This document shows, piece after piece, positions 42,512-50,758 of a stretch of DNA of 64,000 nucleotides. The stretch is from UBA1081 sp964613045 (GTDB lineage Bacteria; Bacillota; Clostridia; Oscillospirales; Acutalibacteraceae). The stretch spans positions 1-64,000 of the forward strand of contig CAZTFS010000001.1 in assembly GCA_964613045.1 (NCBI GenBank), in the 5' to 3' direction. The notes under the pieces are model-generated. The model was given only the letters and a program-made list of their open reading frames with translations, was not told where the DNA came from and made no database searches. The position numbers and the translations under genes were made by a program. The number at the start of each line of letters is the position of its first letter. The stretch's first letter is position 1.

Positions 42512-42691
42512 GCCGACTACCCGTAAGGCAATATTTGTTCTTACGAAACTGCGAAGCACTTTAAAATACAAATTTCAGATACAAGAAAAGGCGAAAATTC
42601 CCGATAATGCTGATGCATATCGGGAATTTTTAACGCATTATTATGCAAAAAGTTCATATTTTAAAGAAATACTTCCTTACGGGTAGCCGGC
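42512..42691. repeat. Large imperfect inverted repeat around a terminator
   Basis: GCCGACTACCCGTAAGG (42512-42528) is repeated in inverted orientation at 42675-42691 with one mismatch. Weaker similarity continues about 15 bases on both sides of each arm. The 180-bp element lies between convergent genes and encloses the terminator at 42594-42631. Confidence 0.75.
42594..42631. terminator. Bidirectional terminator between the dockerin and isomerase genes
   Basis: Perfect 13-bp stem AAAATTCCCGATA / TATCGGGAATTTT with an 11-base loop; A- and T-tracts on both sides suit two convergent genes. Confidence 0.9.
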
Positions 42692-42709
42692 GAATGCGAA
42701 GTGTTCTTT

Positions 42710-43501
42710 TTAAATATCCCTAAAAAGCTCTTCCAGACCGTTGTATGCGGTAAATATATCATCGTAATGCGAATAGCTCCAATAGTAAAGCTCAATGATA
42801 AACTTACCGTTAAAACCGATATCCTTAGTTCTTTTGAGAAAATTACTAAAATTAAAATCACCGGTAAGCGGTGTGATACAATCCTTATCCTTATTTCTGT
42901 CACTTATATGAATGTGAACTATCTTCTCACTCAGCTTTTCAAAAAAATCTTCATAGGTATATCCGGCTCTGTGAGCCTGTTTTACATCGAAGACAATATT
43001 AAAATCCTTACCGATATAATCGCTCATCATTTTAAGGTATGAAGGGCTCTCACTGCGGTGATACACGACATTTTCATGGCACACCCTGACACCGTACTCT
43101 GCACCCATTCCGATAAGATGCTGAAAGCGTTTACAGTATTCCTCATCATCAATTGAACCGGGAATTTTTGCTCCGTGAAAAACAAAAATATCAGCCCCGA
43201 GCATAGATGTAACCTTAAACATTCTGTCATACAAAGGCAAAATATCATGCCATCGTCTTTCATAATTACTGAAAAGATAAAATGACTCAGCAAAAGACTG
43301 AAAAGGATGAACAGAAACGATATTCATTTCGTTTTTATCCCTTATACGAAGCAGTTCATCAACAAAGGAATCCTCCAGTTCGGAGGGGGAATTAAGAAAC
43401 AATTCAACATTCTTAAAACCGTACTCACCTGCTATTGCAAGGGATCTTTCTGTTTCAACAGGATAATAACATGCTGATGATACGCCAAACCGTGATTCCA
43501 T
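42710..43501 (-). CDS. Sugar phosphate isomerase/epimerase-like TIM-barrel protein
   Basis: 263 residues of the AP endonuclease 2/xylose isomerase-like barrel superfamily. Candidate metal ligands are in 'SVHPFQ', 'VFHGAK', 'CHENVVYH', 'IVFDVKQAHRAG', 'VHIHISD' and 'FIIELYYWS'. Members act as isomerases or epimerases on sugars, inositols or their phosphates, or as related lyases. No neighbouring pathway gene points to a substrate. A GGAG site precedes ATG 43501. It is monocistronic. Confidence 0.82.
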   Translation of the reverse strand: MESRFGVSSACYYPVETERSLAIAGEYGFKNVELFLNSPSELEDSFVDELLRIRDKNEMNIVSVHPFQSFAESFYLFSNYERRWHDILPLYDRMFKVTSMLGADIFVFHGAKIPGSIDDEEYCKRFQHLIGMGAEYGVRVCHENVVYHRSESPSYLKMMSDYIGKDFNIVFDVKQAHRAGYTYEDFFEKLSEKIVHIHISDRNKDKDCITPLTGDFNFSNFLKRTKDIGFNGKFIIELYYWSYSHYDDIFTAYNGLEELFRDI

Positions 43502-43530
43502 ACATACGCTCCATTACCTTAATTTATTCA

Positions 43531-43558
43531 TTGAAGATACCTTTATAATCATTATAAT
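43531..43558 (+). promoter_or_regulatory. Promoter of the 88-residue membrane protein
   Basis: -35 TTGAAG (43531-43536), 16-base spacer, -10 TATAAT (43553-43558); the start codon follows 20 bases later. Confidence 0.6.
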
Positions 43559-43578
43559 TGAAATGGGACGTGATTTCA

Positions 43579-43845
43579 ATGAATACAATAACAAAAGATT
43601 TGAAAATAATTTTTAAAAATATGAATACAGTATCCAAATATATAATAAGATACGGCACGGTGCTTGTCGCAACCCTTGCCGTATCCGTAATTTTCTTTTA
43701 TATCAGATCCGGAGTAAGTCAAGATCCGTTTTTTGATATTACTATGTACACAGCTCTGCTTTATTCGATAAAAGAATGTATGGGAGCTGTATACATTCTC
43801 CCGATGCTGGCAGAAATATTACTGCGATCTTCGGGTAGAAAATAA
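43579..43845 (+). CDS. Small membrane protein, 88 residues
   Basis: Two probable membrane segments (about 23-45, IIRYGTVLVATLAVSVIFFYI, and about 60-80) with a basic N-terminus and 'SSGRK' tail. No family is recognised. ATG 43579 is used because the upstream in-frame TTG at 43558 overlaps the -10 element. The ribosome site (GGACGTGAT) is weak. Only five bases separate its stop from that of the convergent PHP-domain gene. Confidence 0.65.
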   Translation: MNTITKDLKIIFKNMNTVSKYIIRYGTVLVATLAVSVIFFYIRSGVSQDPFFDITMYTALLYSIKECMGAVYILPMLAEILLRSSGRK

Positions 43846-43850
43846 TAACA

Positions 43851-45356
43851 TTAAACTACATTAAGAGCCTTAAGAATGGGATCTGCAATTACTGCAATAG
43901 CCTTGCCGAGAGCTCTGATAAAGGAATCAATGCCTGCAAAAATTGCAGCATCGTAATCCTTGAAGTCCTCATTGACGTTTTCTTCGGGCATACCGTCATA
44001 GTTGAGAAGGAATGCCTGTGTATAAGTTACGGCACCTTCGCTGATGATCTCAGCTCTTACGTAGCTGCCGATATTATCACACTCATCAAGGTCAATAGTT
44101 GCACCTTCAGCAACAACTTCACCGTCAGATATCCAACGGATGTAGAGAGCATCATCTGCATCAATTGTAATGATATCTTCAGCATCATCAACAGCAATTT
44201 CATTGACTGTTACACATGTTGCATTTTCTTCAAATCTGAATTCCATACTCTGATCGCCGTCTTCTTCAATCGAACGGTGGATCTCAGCAACAGCTTCTGC
44301 CATTGACTGACCGACTGCCTGTGCAGTTGCATCTTCTGAAGCAAGAAGGGCTGCAGAATATGCTGCAAGCTCATCAACGTTGCCGATATAGCAGCTCTGA
44401 GCAAAGAAGTTACCTGAAAGGAGGCATTCCTTGAGAGCAGCAGATGTATTTTCTTCCATGATAGCCATAACATAACCGGAATCTGCGATCTTAAGGTTAT
44501 GAGCATCAGTTGATGCAATAGCATAAATGTTTCTGCCTGTGGGTGCTACGTCTGTAAGCATTGTATCCCAGAGTTTTCTGTCGAAACGGGTTCTGGAATC
44601 GCCCTTGGAGTTAATATCGATACCGAGACATGAATCGTACTTCACAAGAAGATTTTCAAACTTGTCAATATAGTAGCTGTAGAAGAAATCGCTGTCATTA
44701 TAAGCGTCTTCTGTATAAAGTTCATCTCTTGCATTTGTGTATTCACCGGGATGGTTGATAACAGAAACACCGCCCAGCTCATCAACAGCACTGATGATTG
44801 TTTCATAATCGCTTGTGCCGCCGAGGCGTCCGTTTCCGTAGTCAACAAACCATGTGTTAACATGAGCATTATTGAAGGAAGTGGGGTTCTGCTCGTTTGC
44901 GTAAGGAACACGAAGCATAGCATGACCACCCTCCTGGGTATAGTAGTCATCGCCGTTGATGGTCTCAACCGTATAGCTTTTGCCGTTATCAGCCGTACCG
45001 CTTGCCTCAAGTGATACAAGTGCAGATTTACCCTCTTTTACCATCATGAAAAGCTTGATAGTAGGATCGTAGCTGGGTTCTGTCCAACTGTAGTTGACAG
45101 TTCCGTGGTCACTGATAGCATGGATATCAAAACCAAGCTCATAGTGACGCTCGATCATTTCTTTAATGGTGTTGTCACCGTCAGATGCGTTTGTGTGAGA
45201 ATGAAGGTCAGCCTTATACGTATTATAAGCAGTCCAATCTACATCATCATAAGGGTTTGTGATCGCATAGTCAACATCTGTGTCAGCAGCAAATACAGGT
45301 ACTGCCATTGTGAAAACAAGAGCGATACACATAAAGATTGATAAAAATTTCTTCAT
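43851..45356 (-). CDS. Secreted PHP-domain phosphoesterase-like protein
   Basis: 501 residues. The signal peptide (about 1-23) ends VFA. A PHP domain follows with metal-binding motifs H52/H54 in 'ADLHSHTNASDG', 'AISDHG' (D83/H84), 'INHPGEY' and 'ASTDAHN'. PHP domains hydrolyse phosphate esters and are usually cytosolic, so an exported one is unusual. After about residue 400 comes a beta-rich domain and a hydrophobic C-terminal helix (FIRALGKAIAVIADPILKAL) that may touch the membrane. AAGGAG precedes ATG 45356. It is the second gene of an operon with the secreted GH30 enzyme, 14 bases downstream of it. Confidence 0.87.
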   Translation of the reverse strand: MKKFLSIFMCIALVFTMAVPVFAADTDVDYAITNPYDDVDWTAYNTYKADLHSHTNASDGDNTIKEMIERHYELGFDIHAISDHGTVNYSWTEPSYDPTIKLFMMVKEGKSALVSLEASGTADNGKSYTVETINGDDYYTQEGGHAMLRVPYANEQNPTSFNNAHVNTWFVDYGNGRLGGTSDYETIISAVDELGGVSVINHPGEYTNARDELYTEDAYNDSDFFYSYYIDKFENLLVKYDSCLGIDINSKGDSRTRFDRKLWDTMLTDVAPTGRNIYAIASTDAHNLKIADSGYVMAIMEENTSAALKECLLSGNFFAQSCYIGNVDELAAYSAALLASEDATAQAVGQSMAEAVAEIHRSIEEDGDQSMEFRFEENATCVTVNEIAVDDAEDIITIDADDALYIRWISDGEVVAEGATIDLDECDNIGSYVRAEIISEGAVTYTQAFLLNYDGMPEENVNEDFKDYDAAIFAGIDSFIRALGKAIAVIADPILKALNVV

Positions 45357-45370
45357 TACAGTTCTTCTCC

Positions 45371-46852
45371 TTATCCGTAAATAATTGTTGTTATGCTGTC
45401 AGCGGGACATTCAACAAAAAGCTTTGTTTTTCCGCTGTAAACAGTCTGAAGCTGAGCATCTGCAGTAGAAGTTATGACTTCCATATCACCGCAGAAATTG
45501 TTTGTTGCAATATTTGTATCATCGCCGTTATTGATAATCACAACAACTGTTTTTCCTTCGGGAGTAACAAATGCACAATACTGATAGTCGCTCAGATCAA
45601 TGTCAGAGCCGAGAAAACGGCTTGCATTGGAATAAACTCTTGTACTGCCCGGAGTTATATATTTCGAGAAATGTGCGAGAGCCGAATATCTTGCCGCCGT
45701 GTAAAGCTCTGTAAAGTCGTCATCAGCAACAAGAAGACCGTCCGAATACATTTTTCCGTCTTCACCGACAGCGTAATTATTCACACCTACCCATGCAGAC
45801 CATGAATTAACATTGGAAAGTGAAAGATCCTGCATAATGACCTTTGCCATGAGCAATGCTCCCTCAAAGTCTGTTATATCATGTGTACAGGGCAATTCGC
45901 ACCACTCTGTCATATCAACATTAAAATCTGAGTATTTTTCGGCAACGGTCTCACCGAATCCGACTTTACCCCAGTAATTATTATCACTCCAATAGCTGTG
46001 ATACGCCAGAGAACCGAGAACCTCACTGATTTCGGGATCGTTATAAAGATTTTCAAAGTACCATTCGGTTAATTCACCGATTTCACCGCTTTCGGGTCCC
46101 ATAAGTCTGACGTCAAGTCCGCTTTCCTTTATCTTCTGAGCAAAGACTCTGTAGAGTGCAACTACTTCTTCCTTTTCGTAGTGACAGCCTTCCTGTCCTA
46201 CCCAGCCGCCGCCCCATGACCACTGAGGCTCATTAACAGGGCTTATGTACTTGACGGGAACGCCTTTTTCAACGAAATACTTAGTGATAGTTATAAAATA
46301 ATCCGCATAGGCTTCATAATTTTCTTCGGGGAGATTTGAAGTAAAATCGCTGTAACTGCCACAGGCTGAACCTGATTCGGTCATTGAATAATGAGGTGAG
46401 TTTGCAAACAGGACAACCGTGTCTATACAGCCGTAAGAGAGACACTTATCAAGCATAGTCTGTGCTGCTGCATCACGGGTAAAATCGTATTCATACTCAC
46501 CGGTTGTTTCATTGTAATAATAAAAGCTTTCAGTCGCTCTCGAACCGCTGATACGGGCATTGGGATTATCTGCCTCGCCGCCGCCGACATTGTAACGGTA
46601 TACGGTAAGAGCAAGTCCGTCCTCACTGTAAAGAGCTTTTGCAACCTCGTCAGCATACTCAGAATCACCTGCATTCTGAGCCCACCATGCAGCGGAAGCA
46701 CCAAAGCCGCTGACAGTCTGATACTCCTGTGTCTCATCGACTTCAATTGTGATACTCTTGTTTATCAGATAACTGTAACCATCACCGACAGGGATGATAA
46801 ACAGGTTTATGATCGCCAGAAATATGCTTATGATCTTTTTTATTGCAGACAT
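45371..46852 (-). CDS. Secreted GH30 family glycosidase
   Basis: 493 residues with an N-terminal hydrophobic signal (about 5-22). A TIM barrel follows, starting at 'SGFGASAAWWAQN'. The acid/base Glu is in 'SPVNEPQWSW' (about 208) and the nucleophile Glu in 'DMTEWCE' (about 316). A C-terminal beta-sandwich is typical of GH30. The 'GASAAWWAQ' start resembles GH30 endo-beta-1,6-galactanases and xylanases more than glucocerebrosidases, but substrate is unproven. No dockerin or cell-wall anchor is seen, so it is probably released or membrane-held. AGGAGGTG precedes ATG 46852. Confidence 0.88.
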   Translation of the reverse strand: MSAIKKIISIFLAIINLFIIPVGDGYSYLINKSITIEVDETQEYQTVSGFGASAAWWAQNAGDSEYADEVAKALYSEDGLALTVYRYNVGGGEADNPNARISGSRATESFYYYNETTGEYEYDFTRDAAAQTMLDKCLSYGCIDTVVLFANSPHYSMTESGSACGSYSDFTSNLPEENYEAYADYFITITKYFVEKGVPVKYISPVNEPQWSWGGGWVGQEGCHYEKEEVVALYRVFAQKIKESGLDVRLMGPESGEIGELTEWYFENLYNDPEISEVLGSLAYHSYWSDNNYWGKVGFGETVAEKYSDFNVDMTEWCELPCTHDITDFEGALLMAKVIMQDLSLSNVNSWSAWVGVNNYAVGEDGKMYSDGLLVADDDFTELYTAARYSALAHFSKYITPGSTRVYSNASRFLGSDIDLSDYQYCAFVTPEGKTVVVIINNGDDTNIATNNFCGDMEVITSTADAQLQTVYSGKTKLFVECPADSITTIIYG

Positions 46853-46949
46853 ACCGCACCTCCTGTTATATATAATTAATAATACTACAATTGGAATAAT
46901 AATGCAAGAAGATTTTATATATATTTATACATTATTTCAGAAAAAAAGC

Positions 46950-46978
46950 TTGTAACTGTTTTTAAGCGGTGGTATAAT
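46950..46978 (+). promoter_or_regulatory. Promoter of the EamA-OPA-phosphoesterase operon
   Basis: -35 TTGTAA (46950-46955), 17-base spacer, -10 TATAAT (46973-46978). Confidence 0.7.
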
Positions 46979-47016
46979 TCATTTTGTTGAATTCTATATT
47001 ACGGAGACATCAGAAA

Positions 47017-47946
47017 ATGAAAACAAACAAATTTACCGGGCATCTTGCCGCACTCTTTACGATAATTGTATGGGGTACGACGGTAATCTCATCAACAAAA
47101 CTGCTTGAAGCAGGACTTTCGACTGCAGAAGTAATTATATGCAGATTCTTACTGGCATTCATACTGCTTAATATCATCTATCCCCCAAGACTTAAATTTG
47201 AGGGCGTAAAAAGAGAATGCATGTATGCAATAGCGGGGCTTTGCGGCGTTACGCTGTATTTCTTCCTGGAAATAATTGCTCTTGAGTATACAAAAGCTGC
47301 AAACGTAAGCGTTATTTTTGCTACAGCTCCCTTTTTCTGCGGTATTCTTTCTCTTTTTTCAAAAAAAGCAGAAAAACCGAAAGTCAACTTTTTCATCGGT
47401 TTCCTGCTTGCAATAACAGGCATCATTCTTGTTACTTTTGAAGACGGTTTCAGCTTCGATATCAACGTAAAAGGTGCTCTTTTTGCCATCGGATCGGCTT
47501 TTGCATGGGGGCTTTACTCATTGCTTTCAAAAGAGATAGGCTCTTACGGTCACAATGTTATCCAGACAACAAGAAGGATCTTCATGTACGGTCTTATTTT
47601 CATGATTCCCACGATCTTCCTTTTTAATGTTGATATCAAGGACTATCAGATACTTCTTACAAATCACACGGCACTTTTCAATCTGTTATATCTCGGACTT
47701 GTTGCCTCCGGTATTTGCTTCCTTACATGGAGCCATGCTACAAACACATTGGGTCCCGTAAAGGCAACTACATATATTTACGGTACACCGCTGGTAACGA
47801 TTATCTTCTCATATTTCTTCCTTAAATCACAAACACTCACATGGCAGCTTTTTCTCGGTGCGGGACTCATCATAGCAGGTCTTGTGCTTTCCGTATCAAA
47901 AAGCACAAACGCCCCGTCTAAAAAGAAAAAGAAACGCAGAGGATAA
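47017..47946 (+). CDS. EamA (drug/metabolite) family transporter
   Basis: 309 residues, about ten membrane segments in two EamA repeats (about 8-140 and 155-290), ending in a lysine-rich cytosolic tail (KKKKKRRG). 'IVWGTTVISSTKLL' and 'FAWGLYSLLSKEIG' open the two halves. The family exports or imports small metabolites and amino acids; the cargo is unknown. ATG 47017 has CGGAG upstream; an in-frame TTG at 46984 has none. The next transporter gene begins two bases after the stop. Confidence 0.9.
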   Translation: MKTNKFTGHLAALFTIIVWGTTVISSTKLLEAGLSTAEVIICRFLLAFILLNIIYPPRLKFEGVKRECMYAIAGLCGVTLYFFLEIIALEYTKAANVSVIFATAPFFCGILSLFSKKAEKPKVNFFIGFLLAITGIILVTFEDGFSFDINVKGALFAIGSAFAWGLYSLLSKEIGSYGHNVIQTTRRIFMYGLIFMIPTIFLFNVDIKDYQILLTNHTALFNLLYLGLVASGICFLTWSHATNTLGPVKATTYIYGTPLVTIIFSYFFLKSQTLTWQLFLGAGLIIAGLVLSVSKSTNAPSKKKKKRRG

Positions 47947-47948
47947 AA

Positions 47949-49175
47949 ATGAAAACTTCATTAAGCAACAAAAAAGCGAATTTTCTCATATTTATTTGTT
48001 GGGCAGCGTATACGGCGGCTTATGTAGGCAGACTCAACTATAATGCCTCAATGGTCGAAATACTCGCCCAACTGAATACAACAAAGGAAGCTGCAGGTAC
48101 GGTAAGTTCCTTTTTCTTCTTTGCATACGGTGCAGGTCAGCTTGTAAACGGTCTGCTGTCAAAGAAATACAACACAAAATACTCCGTCACCGTTGCACTG
48201 GCAGGCTCCTGCGTTATCAATATCCTGATGACAGTTTTCAGTGATATATCTGTCATGAAGTATCTTTGGTTTTTAAACGGAGTTTTCCAGTCCATACTCT
48301 GGAGCTCTCTGATAAAAACACTGTCGGACTATCTTTCAGATGAAAAGCTCCCCCGTGCCGTCATGGTAATGAGCACGACCGTTGCATCGGGTACATTCGC
48401 CGCATACGGACTTGCGGCTTTGTTCTCGGCTTTGGAATTAAAATGGACGACCATATTCTATGTTTCCGCAACAGTTGTCGGCATTATTTCAATACTTTGG
48501 TTCGTGGGCATGACTTCAGTGCAGAAGCATGAAAAAGCTGTTATAAAAACAGAAAAGTCGGACAGCAAAAAACTTGAGATAACACCGGCATTTGCAATAA
48601 GCATAATTGTAATTCTCATTTCCGCTGTTGCAAACGGATTCATAAAAGACGGCATTACGACATGGGTTCCGTCAATACTGAAAGAAGAATTCGGTGTAAG
48701 CTCTTCACTTTCCATCATTGTTACACTTCTGCTCCCCGTGCTCTCGATATTCGGTGCAACAATCGTCAAGATATGCCATAAGAAACAGAAAGATGAAAAC
48801 ATTCTCAACGGCGGATTTTATCTTGTTTCCGTCATTCTTGCAGGGCTGATAATTGCAACCATAGGTCTGAGATCAGCTCCCCTGACGCTGATACTCTTCG
48901 GCGGTACGGCATGTATGATGTCTGCTGTCAACAATGTTATCACAAGCATCGTTCCTCTTTATTCAAGAGATAAAATCGATTCGGGACTTTCTGCAGGACT
49001 TCTTAATACGTTCTGTTATGTGGGAAGCACACTGAGCATCACCTTACTCGGTAAGATCGCCGATACAAAGGGCTGGAACGATGTGTTTATTTGCATACTT
49101 ATTTTTGCAGTCACAGCATTTGCCGTATGTGCAGTTGCTGCGATCTTCACAAGAAAAAAGGAGATAAAATCATGA
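47949..49175 (+). CDS. MFS transporter of the organophosphate:phosphate antiporter type
   Basis: 408 residues, about 12 membrane segments. 'AYVGRLNYNASM' (N-terminal Arg), 'FFFFAYGAGQLVNGLLS' and 'KYLWFLNGVFQSILW' match the GlpT/UhpT (OPA) subgroup that takes up glycerol-3-phosphate or sugar phosphates in exchange for phosphate. The phosphoesterase gene that follows overlaps its stop by ATGA, supporting a phosphorylated substrate that is split after entry. This assignment to OPA is by motif similarity, not by transport data. Confidence 0.82.
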   Translation: MKTSLSNKKANFLIFICWAAYTAAYVGRLNYNASMVEILAQLNTTKEAAGTVSSFFFFAYGAGQLVNGLLSKKYNTKYSVTVALAGSCVINILMTVFSDISVMKYLWFLNGVFQSILWSSLIKTLSDYLSDEKLPRAVMVMSTTVASGTFAAYGLAALFSALELKWTTIFYVSATVVGIISILWFVGMTSVQKHEKAVIKTEKSDSKKLEITPAFAISIIVILISAVANGFIKDGITTWVPSILKEEFGVSSSLSIIVTLLLPVLSIFGATIVKICHKKQKDENILNGGFYLVSVILAGLIIATIGLRSAPLTLILFGGTACMMSAVNNVITSIVPLYSRDKIDSGLSAGLLNTFCYVGSTLSITLLGKIADTKGWNDVFICILIFAVTAFAVCAVAAIFTRKKEIKS

Positions 49176-50242
49176 GCTATATCCCCCACAAATTCAAATC
49201 GGCAAAATTCAGAAGAAAAGAGCCTGCACCTTTGAAATTCGGTGCTGACGGCAAATTCAGAATCCTTCATATTACGGATATTCATCAGGTCATGCCCGAA
49301 ATGGACGATGATGAGGACAGAAGAATTCCCGAAGCTAAAGATATTGAAACTCAGAATGTTATCGAAACTCTCGTTGCACAGACAAATCCCGATCTTGTGG
49401 TTTTCGGCGGCGATAATATCAGCGGTTACTGGCAGGAGTTTACATACGATCTGGTTCAGCAGACCATAGAGAAGATAACAAAGCCTGTCCGTGACAGAAA
49501 CATTCCTCTTTGTGTCGTTTTCGGCAATCATGACGGTGAAGAAGGCTTCCATACTGAATTTCAGATGATGCTTTATATGGAATACCCGAACTGCCGTTCA
49601 AACCTCAATGACGAAAATGTTTACGGCTGCGGAAATTGCTGTGTAACGATAAAAAGCAGTAAATCAGATAAAAATGCGTTTGCTCTCTGGCTTATAGATT
49701 CAAACGATTATCAGAAAAGAGAAAACGGCGAATTCGGTTATGACTGCGTTCATGACGATCAGATCGACTGGTATGAAAAAAGAGCTGCAGAGCTTAAAGC
49801 CGAAAACGGCGGTGAGCCTCTGCCCTCAATACTTTTCCAGCATATATGTGTTCAGCAGATGCGTGACGGTTTCAAAGAAGTTTCAGCCGGCGATGAATAC
49901 GACTTTGAGCGAAAAGGAAAATATTATAAAATGGGACATAAGATCCTTGAGGGAAGGATAAGAGAAGATCCCTGTCCGCCCTGTATGGATAACGACCACA
50001 GAAGACAGTTTGAGAGCTGGAAAAAGACAGGTGATATAGTTGCTGCATTCTTCGGTCACGATCATGTTAACGATTTTCATATAAACATTGACGGTATCGA
50101 CCTTTATCAGACTCTCGGCACAGGGTACTGTTCTTACGGTCTTGAAAGAGGCGGCAGACTTATAGTCCTCGACGAAAACGATCCGAAAAATATCTGTACG
50201 CAATCAATTGAAGTAAAAAGAATCACTGATACTGTTATTTAA
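49172..50242 (+). CDS. Calcineurin-like metallophosphoesterase
   Basis: 356 residues. All core motifs are intact: 'HITDIHQ', 'VVFGGDNISG', 'VVFGNHDGEE', 'FQHICVQQ' and 'FFGHDHVND'. It is related to the enzyme at 30691 (shared FGNHD, DYEAD-like spacing and Dcr2-type layout) but has no membrane tail. No signal peptide is seen, so it acts inside the cell. AAAAGGAGAT precedes ATG 49172, and ATGA overlap with the OPA-type transporter gene indicates coupled translation. A phosphomonoester or diester brought in by that transporter is the likely substrate. Confidence 0.9.
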   Translation: MSYIPHKFKSAKFRRKEPAPLKFGADGKFRILHITDIHQVMPEMDDDEDRRIPEAKDIETQNVIETLVAQTNPDLVVFGGDNISGYWQEFTYDLVQQTIEKITKPVRDRNIPLCVVFGNHDGEEGFHTEFQMMLYMEYPNCRSNLNDENVYGCGNCCVTIKSSKSDKNAFALWLIDSNDYQKRENGEFGYDCVHDDQIDWYEKRAAELKAENGGEPLPSILFQHICVQQMRDGFKEVSAGDEYDFERKGKYYKMGHKILEGRIREDPCPPCMDNDHRRQFESWKKTGDIVAAFFGHDHVNDFHINIDGIDLYQTLGTGYCSYGLERGGRLIVLDENDPKNICTQSIEVKRITDTVI

Positions 50243-50247
50243 AATTT

Positions 50248-50275
50248 ACGGCACCTTAAAAAAGGTGCCGTTTTT
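50248..50275 (+). terminator. Terminator after the phosphoesterase gene
   Basis: Perfect 10-bp stem ACGGCACCTT / AAGGTGCCGT, AAAA loop, followed by T-run. Confidence 0.95.
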
Positions 50276-50362
50276 GTCACATTTAATTTTTAAAGTCCGT
50301 TTTATAGTACATTTTGTTCTGTATACTTAAGACAACAGATAAACTTAAGGAGCGAAAGAAAA

Positions 50363-50590
50363 ATGACTACAAACAATTATTCGGCAAAAAATACAAGTGA
50401 AGAAAACCGCAAAAATTCAAACAACTTCCTGTTTTTCCTTCTTACAATCACATGCATTGTGATTCTGATCGTATCGTTCATGGCGTTTCTGAAAATAGAA
50501 AACAACCTGCACGCATTACTTGTGTTGCTCGCAGGAACAGCATTGAATGTGTTTATCTTCATTAACGGAAAGCATCAAGTACGCAAATAA
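50363..50590 (+). CDS. Small membrane protein, 75 residues
   Basis: A hydrophilic Asn/Ser-rich head (about 1-20) is followed by two probable membrane segments (about 22-43, FLFFLLTITCIVILIVSFMA, and about 50-68) and a short basic tail. AAGGAGCG lies about 8 bases before ATG 50363. No known family is recognised. It lies between the terminator at 50248 and repeat copy C. Confidence 0.7.
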   Translation: MTTNNYSAKNTSEENRKNSNNFLFFLLTITCIVILIVSFMAFLKIENNLHALLVLLAGTALNVFIFINGKHQVRK

Positions 50591-50612
50591 AAACCGTCAT
50601 CAGAAGATACTG

Positions 50613-50757
50613 AAAATCATAATTTACAATNNNNNNNNNNNNNNNNNNNNNNNNNNNNNNNNNNNNNNNNNNNNNNNNNNNNNNNNNNNNNNNNNNNNNN
50701 NNNNNNNNNNNNNNNNNNNNNNNNNNNNNNATTGTTAATTGGTTCGACAAATTATTG
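50613..50757 (+). repeat. Palindromic repeat element, copy C (interrupted by an assembly gap)
   Basis: Left end AAATCATAATTTACAAT runs straight into the N-run. The right end ATTGTTAATTGGTTCGACAA then ATTATTG emerges from it. Ends match copies A, B and D. The true length is unknown. Confidence 0.85.
50631..50730. other. Assembly gap (100 N)
   Basis: Exactly 100 N, the usual placeholder for a gap of unknown size. It falls inside the palindromic repeat, which probably caused the assembly break. Any reading frame through it is meaningless. Confidence 0.98.
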
Positions 50758-50758
50758 A

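Noticed and set aside
50547..50750. Open frames crossing the N-run at 50631-50730
   Set aside because: They exist only because N was translated as unknown residues.
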